64,000 bases of DNA. Origin: Pedobacter glucosidilyticus. GTDB taxonomy: Bacteria > Bacteroidota > Bacteroidia > Sphingobacteriales > Sphingobacteriaceae. The stretch spans positions 240,692 to 304,691 of the forward strand of contig NZ_DLHN01000024.1 in the NCBI RefSeq assembly GCF_002483235.1. Direction: 5' to 3'. Shown piece after piece: positions 9,534 through 17,689 of the stretch. The notes below the pieces were generated by a model, which was given only the letters and a program-made list of their open reading frames with translations, was not told the DNA's origin and made no database searches. A program made the position numbers and the translations under genes. Numbering within the stretch: the first letter of the stretch is position 1; each line of letters begins with the position of its first letter.

Positions 9534-10976
9534 TTACTGGATATTTTTTTCTTTCTTTTTCAGTAATTTTTTAAAGAAATTTTTATAGGAATCTGTATCA
9601 AAAAGTGCAGAATCTACCGTTGCCTTGTAGGTTAAAAATAATCCTAGAGGGGTAAGTACAAATATAGCTATCCACATTCCCATTACTGGTGATAGCGAAC
9701 CTTCTTTAACAGATTTCTCGCCAACGGTACTGATGACATGATAGACCAAAAAGAAAATAACAGAAACTACTACAGGTAAACCTAAACCACCTTTTCTTAT
9801 AATTGCACCTAAAGGAGCACCTATAAAGAAAAGAACTAAACAAGAAACAGATAGGGTAAATTTACGGTTATATTCTACTAAATACCTTCTAATGGTTTTC
9901 ATAAACTCTTCTGCTTGAAAAGTATGAGTTTCTAAACCATCTTTGGCATATCTAACATTATCAAGCGCAGCAGTTACGGCAGCAGCATGCTGGGAGCTAT
10001 CTAAACCTGCTAAAACACCATCTTTTTTAAAATTTAAACCCGTTTTCCCTACTGCAGAACCATACTTAGCTGTGCCATAGTATATTTTGTAGTAAGACTC
10101 TAAAGATTTTGCTCCTAAAGTTCTAATGCTATCATACCTCACCCTCGTATCTTTCTCGGCAGAATCCAACTCCTTCAAATTCATCATCTGAAAGTTGTTT
10201 TTAAATAAATTTTCATCCTCCCTTTTGAAATTAAATGATGATAAATCAAAACGTTGTTCGGTTTCCTTGAAATTAAAGCGTGTTAAACGTTCTCTAGGGT
10301 CATATCCTTTCCCATTACTTTCTTCGTACCGTACACCATCTTTAAGTTTAAGAATAAGGAATTTTTTATCCTCGGTTTTGTACATTTCACCTTCATTAGC
10401 CATCAGCACATTTGTATTTCCTGTTCCTTTAGATTGGTCGTAAATGACGATGTCTTTTAAGACATCACCACTATCTGTTTGTAGCTTTTGCTTAACTCTG
10501 ATTGAGTAACCCGGGATACTGTTATTAAAAACGCCTTCTTCTATTAAAAAAGCTGCCTTTTGATTTCTAACATCATAAAGTAAAGAACCCATTTTTAGAT
10601 TGGCAACGGGCAGCATAAAATCAGAAAAAAGGAAAGCTGCAATACTTAAACCTACCACCATAGCTACTAAAGGAGCCATTGCCTTTTGTAAAGAAATGCC
10701 AGCAGATTTTATGGCAACCAATTCATAATTCTCGCCAAGGTTTCCAAAAGTCATGATAGAAGATAACAATACAGCTAAAGGCAATGCCATGGCTACGTTG
10801 GTAGCAGCGGCGTACATTAATAACTGTAGAATTACGTACCACTCGAAACCTTTTCCTATTAAATCATCAATATATTTAAATAGAAAAAGCATCAACAGAA
10901 CAAACATCACAATAAAAAATGTGACGATGAAAGGCCTAATGAAAGCTTTAATAATGAGTAGGTGTACCTTTTTCAC
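9534..10976 (-). CDS. LptF/LptG family lipopolysaccharide export permease
   Basis: Inner-membrane permease of the YjgP/YjgQ family, which with LptB extracts LPS from the inner membrane for transport to the outer membrane. The 480-aa product has three membrane helices in the first ~120 residues, a periplasmic region from about 125 to 360, and three helices in the last ~110 residues, as in LptF/G. The start is GTG, giving MKKVHLLIIKAFIRPF, a typical family beginning. A TACTTTTG promoter-like element lies only a few bases upstream (10981-10988). Whether it acts as LptF or LptG cannot be decided from this sequence. Confidence 0.88.
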   Translation of the reverse strand: MKKVHLLIIKAFIRPFIVTFFIVMFVLLMLFLFKYIDDLIGKGFEWYVILQLLMYAAATNVAMALPLAVLLSSIMTFGNLGENYELVAIKSAGISLQKAMAPLVAMVVGLSIAAFLFSDFMLPVANLKMGSLLYDVRNQKAAFLIEEGVFNNSIPGYSIRVKQKLQTDSGDVLKDIVIYDQSKGTGNTNVLMANEGEMYKTEDKKFLILKLKDGVRYEESNGKGYDPRERLTRFNFKETEQRFDLSSFNFKREDENLFKNNFQMMNLKELDSAEKDTRVRYDSIRTLGAKSLESYYKIYYGTAKYGSAVGKTGLNFKKDGVLAGLDSSQHAAAVTAALDNVRYAKDGLETHTFQAEEFMKTIRRYLVEYNRKFTLSVSCLVLFFIGAPLGAIIRKGGLGLPVVVSVIFFLVYHVISTVGEKSVKEGSLSPVMGMWIAIFVLTPLGLFLTYKATVDSALFDTDSYKNFFKKLLKKKEKNIQ

Positions 10977-10995
10977 TTTGCAAAAGTAGCAAAAA

Positions 10996-11379
10996 TCAGG
11001 CTCCTATTACACTTAAAAGGTTTTCTATTTGGATATTCCAAATTAATTGACGGTCTTTTAGGTTTTCTGGAAGTGCAAAATCTGTGATAACCAAAGCTAC
11101 ATCGTTGGTTAACTCATCCTTAATAATCTCTAACTCAAAAAACGTATAAGGTTCGTCATCTAACCAAGCAAATTTAACAGATTTAGACTCTTTTGAAGAT
11201 AACATCTTGGCTTTTTGTTCTTCTCCATCATCCCATACAAAGGTATAAACATGATCTTTAAAATAAACGTCATCAGCAAACCATTGGGATAATCCATTAG
11301 GTTCACTTATAAAACCATATAAAATTTTTGGTGAGCATTTAATCTCGTATTCTAATGTAAACTTAACTTTATCAGCCAT
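10996..11379 (-). CDS. START-like domain protein (SRPBCC/AHSA1 fold)
   Basis: A 127-aa soluble protein that fills a single helix-grip (START/Bet v1-like) domain. Features include the N-terminal EYEIKCSPKILYGFISEP strand-helix and the tryptophan-bearing GLSQWFADDV that is typical of this group. The fold binds hydrophobic ligands, but no ligand or reaction can be assigned. It lies 19 bp upstream of the LptF/G-type gene on the same strand and may be cotranscribed with it. It also sits between an envelope gene and a tRNA, so context gives no further clue. Confidence 0.75.
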   Translation of the reverse strand: MADKVKFTLEYEIKCSPKILYGFISEPNGLSQWFADDVYFKDHVYTFVWDDGEEQKAKMLSSKESKSVKFAWLDDEPYTFFELEIIKDELTNDVALVITDFALPENLKDRQLIWNIQIENLLSVIGA

Positions 11380-11458
11380 GTATAAGATGTATAAATTGCC
11401 AGAGTAAAAAATATCAAAGTTTTTTTCACAAACTTTTCTAAAGAAAGGTATTTTACTT

Positions 11459-11466
11459 TATATTTG
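11459..11466 (+). promoter_or_regulatory. Promoter -7 element (TATATTTG) for the tRNA-Met transcript
   Basis: An exact match to the Bacteroidota -7 consensus TAnnTTTG, about 107 bp upstream of the tRNA. No clear TTG sits at -33. Transcription from here would include the tRNA-like remnant at 11530-11552 in the precursor. Confidence 0.45.
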
Positions 11467-11512
11467 CAAACCTTTTCAAAAAGACCATTTATGAAAAGAT
11501 TAGTTCAAGTAT

Positions 11513-11552
11513 CCTGATAGCTATCGGGAAGAGCACAGGATTCATAACCTGA
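11513..11552 (+). repeat. Palindrome followed by a damaged partial copy of the tRNA-Met anticodon arm
   Basis: Positions 11513-11528 form a near-perfect palindrome (CCTGATAGCTATCGGG). Directly after it, 11530-11552 matches the 3' D-stem and anticodon arm of the nearby tRNA-Met (11594-11617), with one substitution and one missing C. The copy keeps the CAT anticodon triplet but has no acceptor or T arm, so it cannot be a working tRNA. It may be an old attachment-site remnant or a partial duplication. Confidence 0.6.
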
Positions 11553-11572
11553 TAAAAAATGTATTACCCCTT

Positions 11573-11646
11573 GGCGGGGTAGCTCAGATGGTTAGAGCGC
11601 AGGATTCATAACCCTGAGGTCGGCAGTTCGATCCTGCTCCCCGCTA
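11573..11646 (+). tRNA. tRNA-Met (CAT anticodon)
   Basis: Complete cloverleaf: acceptor GGCGGGG/CCCCGCT, D-stem GCTC/GAGC, anticodon loop TTCATAA, T arm GGCAG-TTCGATC-CTGCT, discriminator A. The CCA end is not encoded. The acceptor starts with a G-T pair and position 31-39 is an A-C mismatch, both tolerable. A CAT anticodon could also belong to the tRNA-Ile that is modified to lysidine. Elongator Met is more likely from the overall sequence, and initiator is unlikely because the anticodon stem lacks the three G-C pairs. Confidence 0.93.
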
Positions 11647-11654
11647 CTACAATC

Positions 11655-11680
11655 AAAAGCCACTTTAAGTGGCTTTTTTT
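11655..11680 (+). terminator. Rho-independent terminator of the tRNA
   Basis: Stem AAAAGCCAC/GTGGCTTTT with a five-base loop, ending in a run of T, 9 bp after the tRNA. Confidence 0.85.
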
Positions 11681-11961
11681 GTTTAATTTTTGAAATACAT
11701 CAAAAGTTTTATTTTATAAGTATTTTTGATGTAGTTTAATCCTCCCCAACTTTTACGCTTGATCCTTTGATCCGTTTAAACAAGATAATATTAAAAAAGA
11801 AAAAGGAGACATGGGCATGTCTCCTTAATCTTTACTAAACCTAAACCTAAACGTATGAATAATCTTACTGAGAAGATTACATACAAAAATAAACAAAGCT
11901 CATACCAAACTTTTATAATAAGTGTAACAAAAAAGTAACCTCACATTAGTTTAATCTTTGT
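11681..11961. other. Intergenic region with csbD terminator hairpin and a short TAAACC repeat
   Basis: Positions 11803-11826 form a perfect 10-bp stem (AAGGAGACAT/ATGTCTCCTT) with a T-rich tail on the minus strand, so it most likely ends the csbD transcript after a ~140-nt 3' region. Three TAAACC-type units lie at 11834-11852. A 27-codon open frame starts with ATG at 11855 on the plus strand, but nothing supports it as a gene. No larger gene is visible here. Confidence 0.55.
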
Positions 11962-12147
11962 TTACAGACTTCTAAGCCATTTTACAACCTCGTCTCTGGT
12001 TTTGCCTGTTTTGCTTTGTATTTTGCCAAGCATTTCATCTTCTTGGCCTTCTTGGTAAGTTAAATCATCGTCGGTTAAATCGGCATAAGCCTGTTTTACC
12101 TTACCTTTAATTTCATTCCACTTACCTTTTAATTCTAATTTGTCCAT
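11962..12147 (-). CDS. CsbD family stress-response protein
   Basis: A 61-aa acidic, highly charged protein that fills the CsbD domain: MDKLELKGKWNEIKGKVKQA at the start and a C-terminal KTGKTRDEVVKWL helix. CsbD proteins are often induced by general stress, but their biochemical role is unknown. Unusually for this genome, a clear Shine-Dalgarno (AAGGAG) lies about 7 bases before the ATG, which suggests high expression. It is a single-gene unit ending at the hairpin at 11803-11826. Confidence 0.92.
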   Translation of the reverse strand: MDKLELKGKWNEIKGKVKQAYADLTDDDLTYQEGQEDEMLGKIQSKTGKTRDEVVKWLRSL

Positions 12148-12213
12148 GATGTTCTCCTTTTTTTAGATGAATAAATATTTCTAAATAATGTCCAAGCATC
12201 ATGCCACTAGAAT

Positions 12214-14124
12214 TTAAGATAACCTATTATTCTTAATCTCATCTACAACACTAGGGTCTAACAAGGTTGAAGTATCGCCTAAACTATTCACCTCACCCTC
12301 AGCAATTTTTCTTAAAATTCTTCTCATAATTTTACCTGATCTGGTTTTAGGTAAACCACTTACAAACTGTATTTTATCTGGTTTAGCAATAGGTCCAATG
12401 ATACGACTAACCGTCATAGCTATATCTTTTCTGGTTAACTCTTCATCATCGGTCTCTTTAGAAAGTATCACATAAGCATAAATACCTTGTCCTTTAATAT
12501 CATGCGGATAACCTACTACTGCAGACTCTACCACATCAGAGAACATATTGATGGCATTTTCTACTTCTGCTGTGCCAATTCTATGTCCTGATACATTGAT
12601 AACATCATCTACCCTACCTGTAATACGATAATAACCATCCTCGTCACGCATACAACCATCGCCAGTAAAATATAAATTATCATAAGTAGCAAAGTAGTTT
12701 ACGCGGCAACGTTCATGATCTCCGTAGGTTGTTCTTAACATCCCGGGCCACGGAAATTTGATACATAAATTACCAGAAACACCATTTCCAACAATTTCCT
12801 CACCTTTTTCATCAACTAAAATGGGCTGTATACCTGGCAATGGTAAGGTTGCAAAACAAGGTTTTATTGGTGTAACGTTAGCTAATGGAGATATTAAAAT
12901 TCCGCCAGTTTCTGTTTGCCACCATGTATCAACAATAGGACAATTCTTTTTACCAATATGCTCATGATACCAATTCCATGCTTCTTCATTTATGGGTTCA
13001 CCCACAGAACCTAACACTCTTAAAGAGCTTAAATCTTTATCTTTTACGAAATCTAAACCAAATTGCATGAGAGAACGAATTGCCGTAGGCGCAGTGTATA
13101 AGATATTTACTTTGTATTCTGCTACAATATCCCAAAATCTGCCTGCATCTGGCCAAGTTGGCACACCTTCAAACAATAAACTTGTAGCACCCATAGCTAA
13201 TGGCCCATAAACTATATAGGTGTGTCCAGTAATCCATCCAATATCTGCAGTACAGAAATAAATTTCTTCTGGTTGGTACTGAAAAACATTTTGGAAACTG
13301 TAACCGGCATAAACCATGTAACCACCGCAGGTATGCACTACGCCCTTGGGTTTTCCGGTTGAACCGGATGTATATAAGATAAACAATGGGTCTTCTGCAT
13401 CCATTTCTTCTGCGGGGCAATCTAGCATCCCTAAAGTTTCTACTTTCTTAATTTCATCTTCCCACCAAACATCACGACCTTTTATCATGGATATTGGCGT
13501 TCTGCTACGGGTAAGTACAATAACTCTTTTAACAGATGGACATTGTACCAAAGCATCGTCCATTACATTTTTTAAAGGCACTTCTTTGGTGCCTCGGTAA
13601 GAACCATCGGCAGTAATAACTATATTGCAATTAGCATCTTGTATCCTATCTGCTATAGATTGAGCAGAAAAACCGCCAAATACTACCGAGTGTATAGCTC
13701 CAATTCTGGCACAAGCTAAAACAGCAACAGCTAATTCTGGCACCATAGGCATGTAAATGCAAATTCTATCGCCTTTTTTAGCACCGTTGTTTTTTAAAAC
13801 ATTGGCAAACAAACATACTTTTTGGTGTAGTTGCTTGTAGGTAAAAGCTCGGTGATGCTCTTCTGGGTCGTTTGGTTCCCAAATTAAAGCAGGTTGATCT
13901 CCTTTGTCTGCTAAATGCCTATCTAAACAATTTTCTGTAATATTTAATTTACCTCCAACAAACCAATTGATATCAGGCTCTTTAAAGTTCCAGTCTAGCA
14001 CTTTATTCCACTTCTTTTTCCATAAGAAGCTGCTTGCAACAGTATCCCAAAATTGCTCTGGTTGCTCAACACTGTGTTGATAAACTTTCTGATAATCTTC
14101 AAACGACTTGATGCTTAAATCCAT
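12214..14124 (-). CDS. acs: Acetyl-CoA synthetase (AMP-forming)
   Basis: Activates acetate with ATP and CoA to acetyl-CoA. The 636-aa length is normal. The P-loop-like YTSGSTGKPKG of the adenylate-forming superfamily lies near residue 255. WWQTETGG is the conserved acetate-pocket segment. The catalytic and acetylation-target lysine is Lys598 in TRSGKIMRR, 38 residues from the end. It is the last gene of a run with the receiver protein 8 bp upstream, the symporter-kinase and the MFS transporter, which points to acetate uptake and use under the control of that sensor. Confidence 0.97.
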   Translation of the reverse strand: MDLSIKSFEDYQKVYQHSVEQPEQFWDTVASSFLWKKKWNKVLDWNFKEPDINWFVGGKLNITENCLDRHLADKGDQPALIWEPNDPEEHHRAFTYKQLHQKVCLFANVLKNNGAKKGDRICIYMPMVPELAVAVLACARIGAIHSVVFGGFSAQSIADRIQDANCNIVITADGSYRGTKEVPLKNVMDDALVQCPSVKRVIVLTRSRTPISMIKGRDVWWEDEIKKVETLGMLDCPAEEMDAEDPLFILYTSGSTGKPKGVVHTCGGYMVYAGYSFQNVFQYQPEEIYFCTADIGWITGHTYIVYGPLAMGATSLLFEGVPTWPDAGRFWDIVAEYKVNILYTAPTAIRSLMQFGLDFVKDKDLSSLRVLGSVGEPINEEAWNWYHEHIGKKNCPIVDTWWQTETGGILISPLANVTPIKPCFATLPLPGIQPILVDEKGEEIVGNGVSGNLCIKFPWPGMLRTTYGDHERCRVNYFATYDNLYFTGDGCMRDEDGYYRITGRVDDVINVSGHRIGTAEVENAINMFSDVVESAVVGYPHDIKGQGIYAYVILSKETDDEELTRKDIAMTVSRIIGPIAKPDKIQFVSGLPKTRSGKIMRRILRKIAEGEVNSLGDTSTLLDPSVVDEIKNNRLS

Positions 14125-14132
14125 TTTTCTCT

Positions 14133-14525
14133 TTAATTTATTGTTTTATAATCTTCTTTATTTAATGCTGTTATTTTCTCTATTAAACGGCGAGTAGAAA
14201 AAGGTTTGATGATGAACAAATCTGCCCCTTTGCTGTATGCAAGTTTAATATCTTCATCTTTGCTTTTTGCCGAAATAAAAATCACTTTTATATGTTTGTA
14301 AGCTTCGCTTTGCTTCACAAAATCACAAACTTCGTAACCGTTAACATCGGGCATCATAATATCTAATAATATTAATTCTGGCTGATGTTCTTTAATTTTT
14401 ACCATAGCCTCTGTACCACTTAAAGCAATAAAAACCTCGAAACCAGCTTTTCTTAGCAAAAACTCTACAGACATGACTATGGCTGGGTCATCATCAACAA
14501 TTAAAACTTTTCTAGCTACACTCAT
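14133..14525 (-). CDS. Receiver-only response regulator
   Basis: A 130-aa CheY-type receiver domain with no output domain. The acidic pocket is DDD at residues 11-13, the phosphoacceptor is Asp55 in LILLDIMMPD, Ser85 is in the Thr/Ser position and Lys107 is in IIKPF. The frame is open 34 codons further upstream, but that stretch is inside the kinase gene and is Cys/Arg-rich junk. The ATG at 14525 overlaps the kinase TGA (ATGA) and begins with MSVARKVLIVDDD. It is the obvious partner of the upstream kinase. With no DNA-binding domain, any control of acs would have to be indirect. Confidence 0.93.
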   Translation of the reverse strand: MSVARKVLIVDDDPAIVMSVEFLLRKAGFEVFIALSGTEAMVKIKEHQPELILLDIMMPDVNGYEVCDFVKQSEAYKHIKVIFISAKSKDEDIKLAYSKGADLFIIKPFSTRRLIEKITALNKEDYKTIN

Positions 14526-17245
14526 AATTTCTTTGCTACAGGTAATGTAAAGTAAAAACAGGTACCAGATTTCTCGGCATCTACAACGCCTATTTCTCCT
14601 TGGTGCAACTCCACAATTTTCTTGCAAATTGCTAAGCCTAAACCACTTCCTTCTGCCTTTTTAGTTTGATTTTCTGTTTGATAAAACTTGTTAAAAACGT
14701 AATTTTTATCCTTGTCCGGGATGCCTTCACCATTATCTGTGATGTTGATTTTTATAAAGCCCTCATTCTCTAAAACCATTACTTTTATTTCTCCATCCTT
14801 TTTACTACAATACTTTATAGCATTAGAAACCAAGTTGTTAACCACCCTGGATAATAAATCCTGATCTCCATAAACTACTGGAAGATGCTCTGGAAAAGAA
14901 GTAGATAAGGTGATATTTTTATCTTTCATTAACTGAGATAAAGCATGCAAGACATCCTCAACTAATTTTTTAATAGCTATTTCCTGATGCTGTATATTTT
15001 GCTTTCCTGATTCTAATTTTTCTAAATCTAATACCTGAGTAATTAACCTACTTAAGCGTTCAATTTCCTTAATCATAGTGGCTAAAAACTGTTGTCTTTG
15101 TAGGGTATCTATCTCAGGGTTATCGTATAAAATCTCAGAAAAAGCTCTTATAGAGGTAAGCGGTGTACGTAATTCATGTGTAATACTATACAAGAAATCA
15201 TCTTTAATAATTTCTGCTTCTTTCATTTGCATATTAGCCAATTCTAATGCATCTGAAGCTTTTTTTAATTGTTCTGATTTTTGCTGTAACTCTTTATTTA
15301 AGCTAATAAATTGTTGAGATTCTTTCAGGATTTCTACAACTTCATTTAAGCTTATTTCTTCCTCCTTAACGATAGATTCTATTAATATTCTTGATGATGC
15401 AGAACCAATAACACCTGACAGAATTTTTTCCGCATAAGTGATTAGGCGTTGGTCGGCATTGGCATCTTCTTGTAACAAATTAAGCTGATATCTTCTGGAA
15501 AAATGTGTTAAAAGCTGCTTGGTTTTCTCTTGCCCTAAGAACTGCTCCATCAAGCTTTTAATCTCTTTTATTTTGATTTGCCCTGTTCTGTTAACTGAGG
15601 TTTCGTAAGCAACTCGGTATTTAGAAACGTTGATAAAAAGTTCAGCTTGTATTTCTTCTTGGTTGGTTGATTTAGTGTATAAAGAGCCTAAAACGTACAA
15701 TAAAACATTGATAAACATACTCCAAAAGAAAGCATGTGTTAAAGGTGTAAAAGCCGATAATCCAAATAGTTGATTAGGTTTTAATAATCCCAAACCAAAT
15801 AAACCCTCACTTAGAATTTCTTTAGGTAATAAACCTGCCCCAATAATAGCCGGAATAATTAGCGTAAAAAACCAAATGATAAAACCACTGATGATGCCTA
15901 ATAAAGCTCCATTTTTATTAGCCCGAGACCAAAACATTCCACCAATAACAGCGGGGGCAAATTGCGCTACCGCAGCAAAAGAAATTAAACCTGTTGAAAC
16001 TAGCGAGTAACTTTCAGCAATCTCAGCAAAATAAGCATAAGCCAAGAGCAGGATTAAAATGATAGACAGCCTCCGGATATTTTTAATAGACCGCTCTACC
16101 TTATGAATAAAAATCTTTTTGAAAGGAGCTACTTTAAGAATAAGTGGTATCAACAAATTATTGCTCAACATGGTGCTTAAAGCAATGGTTTCCACAATAA
16201 TCATCCCGGTTGCAGCAGAAAAACCTCCTAAATAAATTAATAAAGTAATCCCTTGATGATGGTATACAAATGGCAAAGAGAGTATACTAAAATCAGCCTC
16301 AAAATTTGATGATATAGGTAATAACTGCCCAGCTAAGGCTATCGGCAATACAAATACGTTAATAATTAAAAGATACAAAGGAAATAACCAAATAGCTTTA
16401 TAAAGATGTTTCTCATCAACATTTTCTACCACAGCAACTTGAAACTGCCTTGGCAATAATAACACAGCAAACATAGATAGGATGCACATCACCAACCAAT
16501 CGGTATAGTTATAAGAGGCATCAAAAGTAAAACTCTTTTGCAATGCGGGTATGGCGGCTGCTCTGCTAAAAATATCATCAAACCCATTAAAAAGAAAGAA
16601 AACAACAAAAATTCCGCCTACTAGAAAAGCTACTAATTTCACTATCGACTCAAAGGCTACAGCGGTAACCATGCCTTCATGTCTTTCTGTTGAATCTACT
16701 TTACGTGTACCAAAAATGATGATAAAAACAGCTAGTAAAACAGTTATCCAAAAGGGGATATTACTTAATAAAGAGATGTTTGAACTTAAACTAGTTTGCT
16801 GAGGGTGATTAACTAAAAAAGCAAAGGTTGTAGCAATGGCCTTTATTTGTAATGAAATGTAGGGAATTACACCTAATACACATACAATAGTTGCTAAAGT
16901 ACCTAAAGAAGTGTTTTTACCATAACGGGCAGAAATAAAATCGGCAATAGAGGTAATTCTTTGCGCTTTGCAGATTCTTATCATCTTCCTAAGAATCAAG
17001 AACCAAAGCGGTGCTGCAATGGTAGGCCCTATGTAAATGGCTAAAAAATCAGGACCAAAATCTGCTGCCCTGCCAATGCTGCCATAGAAAGTCCATGCGG
17101 TACAGTAAACCGCCATAGAAAGCGCATAAACGTAAGGCTTTAGCGTATTGTTGTTTTGGTTAGATTTTTTCTCGGCCCAGTAAGCCACACCAAACAATAA
17201 AAGCAGGTAACCAAAAGAAAATATGACAACCAATAAAGTATTCAT
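14522..17245 (-). CDS. Sodium:solute symporter-histidine kinase fusion (CrbS/CbrA-like)
   Basis: A 907-aa membrane sensor. Residues 1 to about 500 form a PutP-type sodium:solute symporter domain with 12-13 hydrophobic helices, beginning with the family-typical YALSMAVYCTAWTFYGSIG. A linker and coiled coil (~600-685) follow, then a kinase with phospho-acceptor His690 (ITHELRTPL), an N box near 803 (NNLVSNAIKY), G1 DNGEGIP and G2 GSGLGLAI. CrbS and CbrA are the best-known proteins of this design and control acetate or carbon use in gamma-proteobacteria. The acs gene in the same operon supports acetate or a related short acid as the signal; this is inference. Transport activity is unproven. Confidence 0.92.
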   Translation of the reverse strand: MNTLLVVIFSFGYLLLLFGVAYWAEKKSNQNNNTLKPYVYALSMAVYCTAWTFYGSIGRAADFGPDFLAIYIGPTIAAPLWFLILRKMIRICKAQRITSIADFISARYGKNTSLGTLATIVCVLGVIPYISLQIKAIATTFAFLVNHPQQTSLSSNISLLSNIPFWITVLLAVFIIIFGTRKVDSTERHEGMVTAVAFESIVKLVAFLVGGIFVVFFLFNGFDDIFSRAAAIPALQKSFTFDASYNYTDWLVMCILSMFAVLLLPRQFQVAVVENVDEKHLYKAIWLFPLYLLIINVFVLPIALAGQLLPISSNFEADFSILSLPFVYHHQGITLLIYLGGFSAATGMIIVETIALSTMLSNNLLIPLILKVAPFKKIFIHKVERSIKNIRRLSIILILLLAYAYFAEIAESYSLVSTGLISFAAVAQFAPAVIGGMFWSRANKNGALLGIISGFIIWFFTLIIPAIIGAGLLPKEILSEGLFGLGLLKPNQLFGLSAFTPLTHAFFWSMFINVLLYVLGSLYTKSTNQEEIQAELFINVSKYRVAYETSVNRTGQIKIKEIKSLMEQFLGQEKTKQLLTHFSRRYQLNLLQEDANADQRLITYAEKILSGVIGSASSRILIESIVKEEEISLNEVVEILKESQQFISLNKELQQKSEQLKKASDALELANMQMKEAEIIKDDFLYSITHELRTPLTSIRAFSEILYDNPEIDTLQRQQFLATMIKEIERLSRLITQVLDLEKLESGKQNIQHQEIAIKKLVEDVLHALSQLMKDKNITLSTSFPEHLPVVYGDQDLLSRVVNNLVSNAIKYCSKKDGEIKVMVLENEGFIKINITDNGEGIPDKDKNYVFNKFYQTENQTKKAEGSGLGLAICKKIVELHQGEIGVVDAEKSGTCFYFTLPVAKKL

Positions 17246-17247
17246 AT

Positions 17248-17448
17248 CTATTCTCTACTATCCTTTCTTACCACATAAAACAATACGGCGATTATGAAAA
17301 TCCAAGCAACAAATAGGTATAAATACAAGGTTGGGATACCCCAAATTAAAGAAGAGCGATTAAAAATAGAAAGTACAGGATATAGCAATAGCACACAAAA
17401 TATAGCGCTAAAGAAAACCAACTTTTCCTTCATTAATCGCTCTTTCAT
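17248..17448 (-). CDS. Small membrane protein (two helices), symporter-associated
   Basis: A 66-aa protein with two hydrophobic helices (about residues 10-27 and 38-60) and a charged tail. Its place 2 bp before the symporter-kinase gene, and its build, resemble the small subunits that precede many sodium:solute symporters (DUF3311-like). An internal ATG at 17433 (MKEKLVFF) is an equally good start. No enzymatic motif is present. It is real by context and composition; the function is unknown. Confidence 0.7.
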   Translation of the reverse strand: MKERLMKEKLVFFSAIFCVLLLYPVLSIFNRSSLIWGIPTLYLYLFVAWIFIIAVLFYVVRKDSRE

Positions 17449-17453
17449 TTCTC

Positions 17454-17678
17454 TTAATCCTCCTGATTATACTCGCCTTGCATAGCGTATAAACCAAAAA
17501 CAAACATCCCACCTACTATAATAGGGGCTAAAATAAAGCAGTAAATAATGGCAGGCACTAAATCTTCCGTACTCCCTGTTGCAAATTTTGGAAGAGCCTG
17601 ACTAACCAATAAATAGTAACCAGCCGCAATACCCAGAAGAATCCATACTATTCCTAATATTCTTTTTATAAAATTCAT
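17454..17678 (-). CDS. DUF6814-like small membrane protein
   Basis: A 74-aa protein with two hydrophobic helices (about 5-26 and 42-65) and an acidic tail. It looks like the short DUF6814 proteins of Bacteroidota that accompany MFS transporters. It lies 11 bp after the MFS gene and 5 bp before the next small gene on the same strand. It may be an accessory subunit of one of the two transporters; there is no direct evidence for which. Confidence 0.7.
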   Translation of the reverse strand: MNFIKRILGIVWILLGIAAGYYLLVSQALPKFATGSTEDLVPAIIYCFILAPIIVGGMFVFGLYAMQGEYNQED

Positions 17679-17689
17679 GTCTTTTAAAA

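Noticed and set aside
11855..11938. A 27-codon open frame on the plus strand beginning with ATG at 11855
   Set aside because: No ribosome site, no recognisable family and low-complexity composition; it falls opposite the 3' region of the csbD transcript.
14526..14627. Upstream extension of the receiver protein by 34 codons
   Set aside because: It lies entirely within the kinase coding sequence, is Cys/Arg-rich, and the ATGA overlap at 14525 gives the canonical receiver start.
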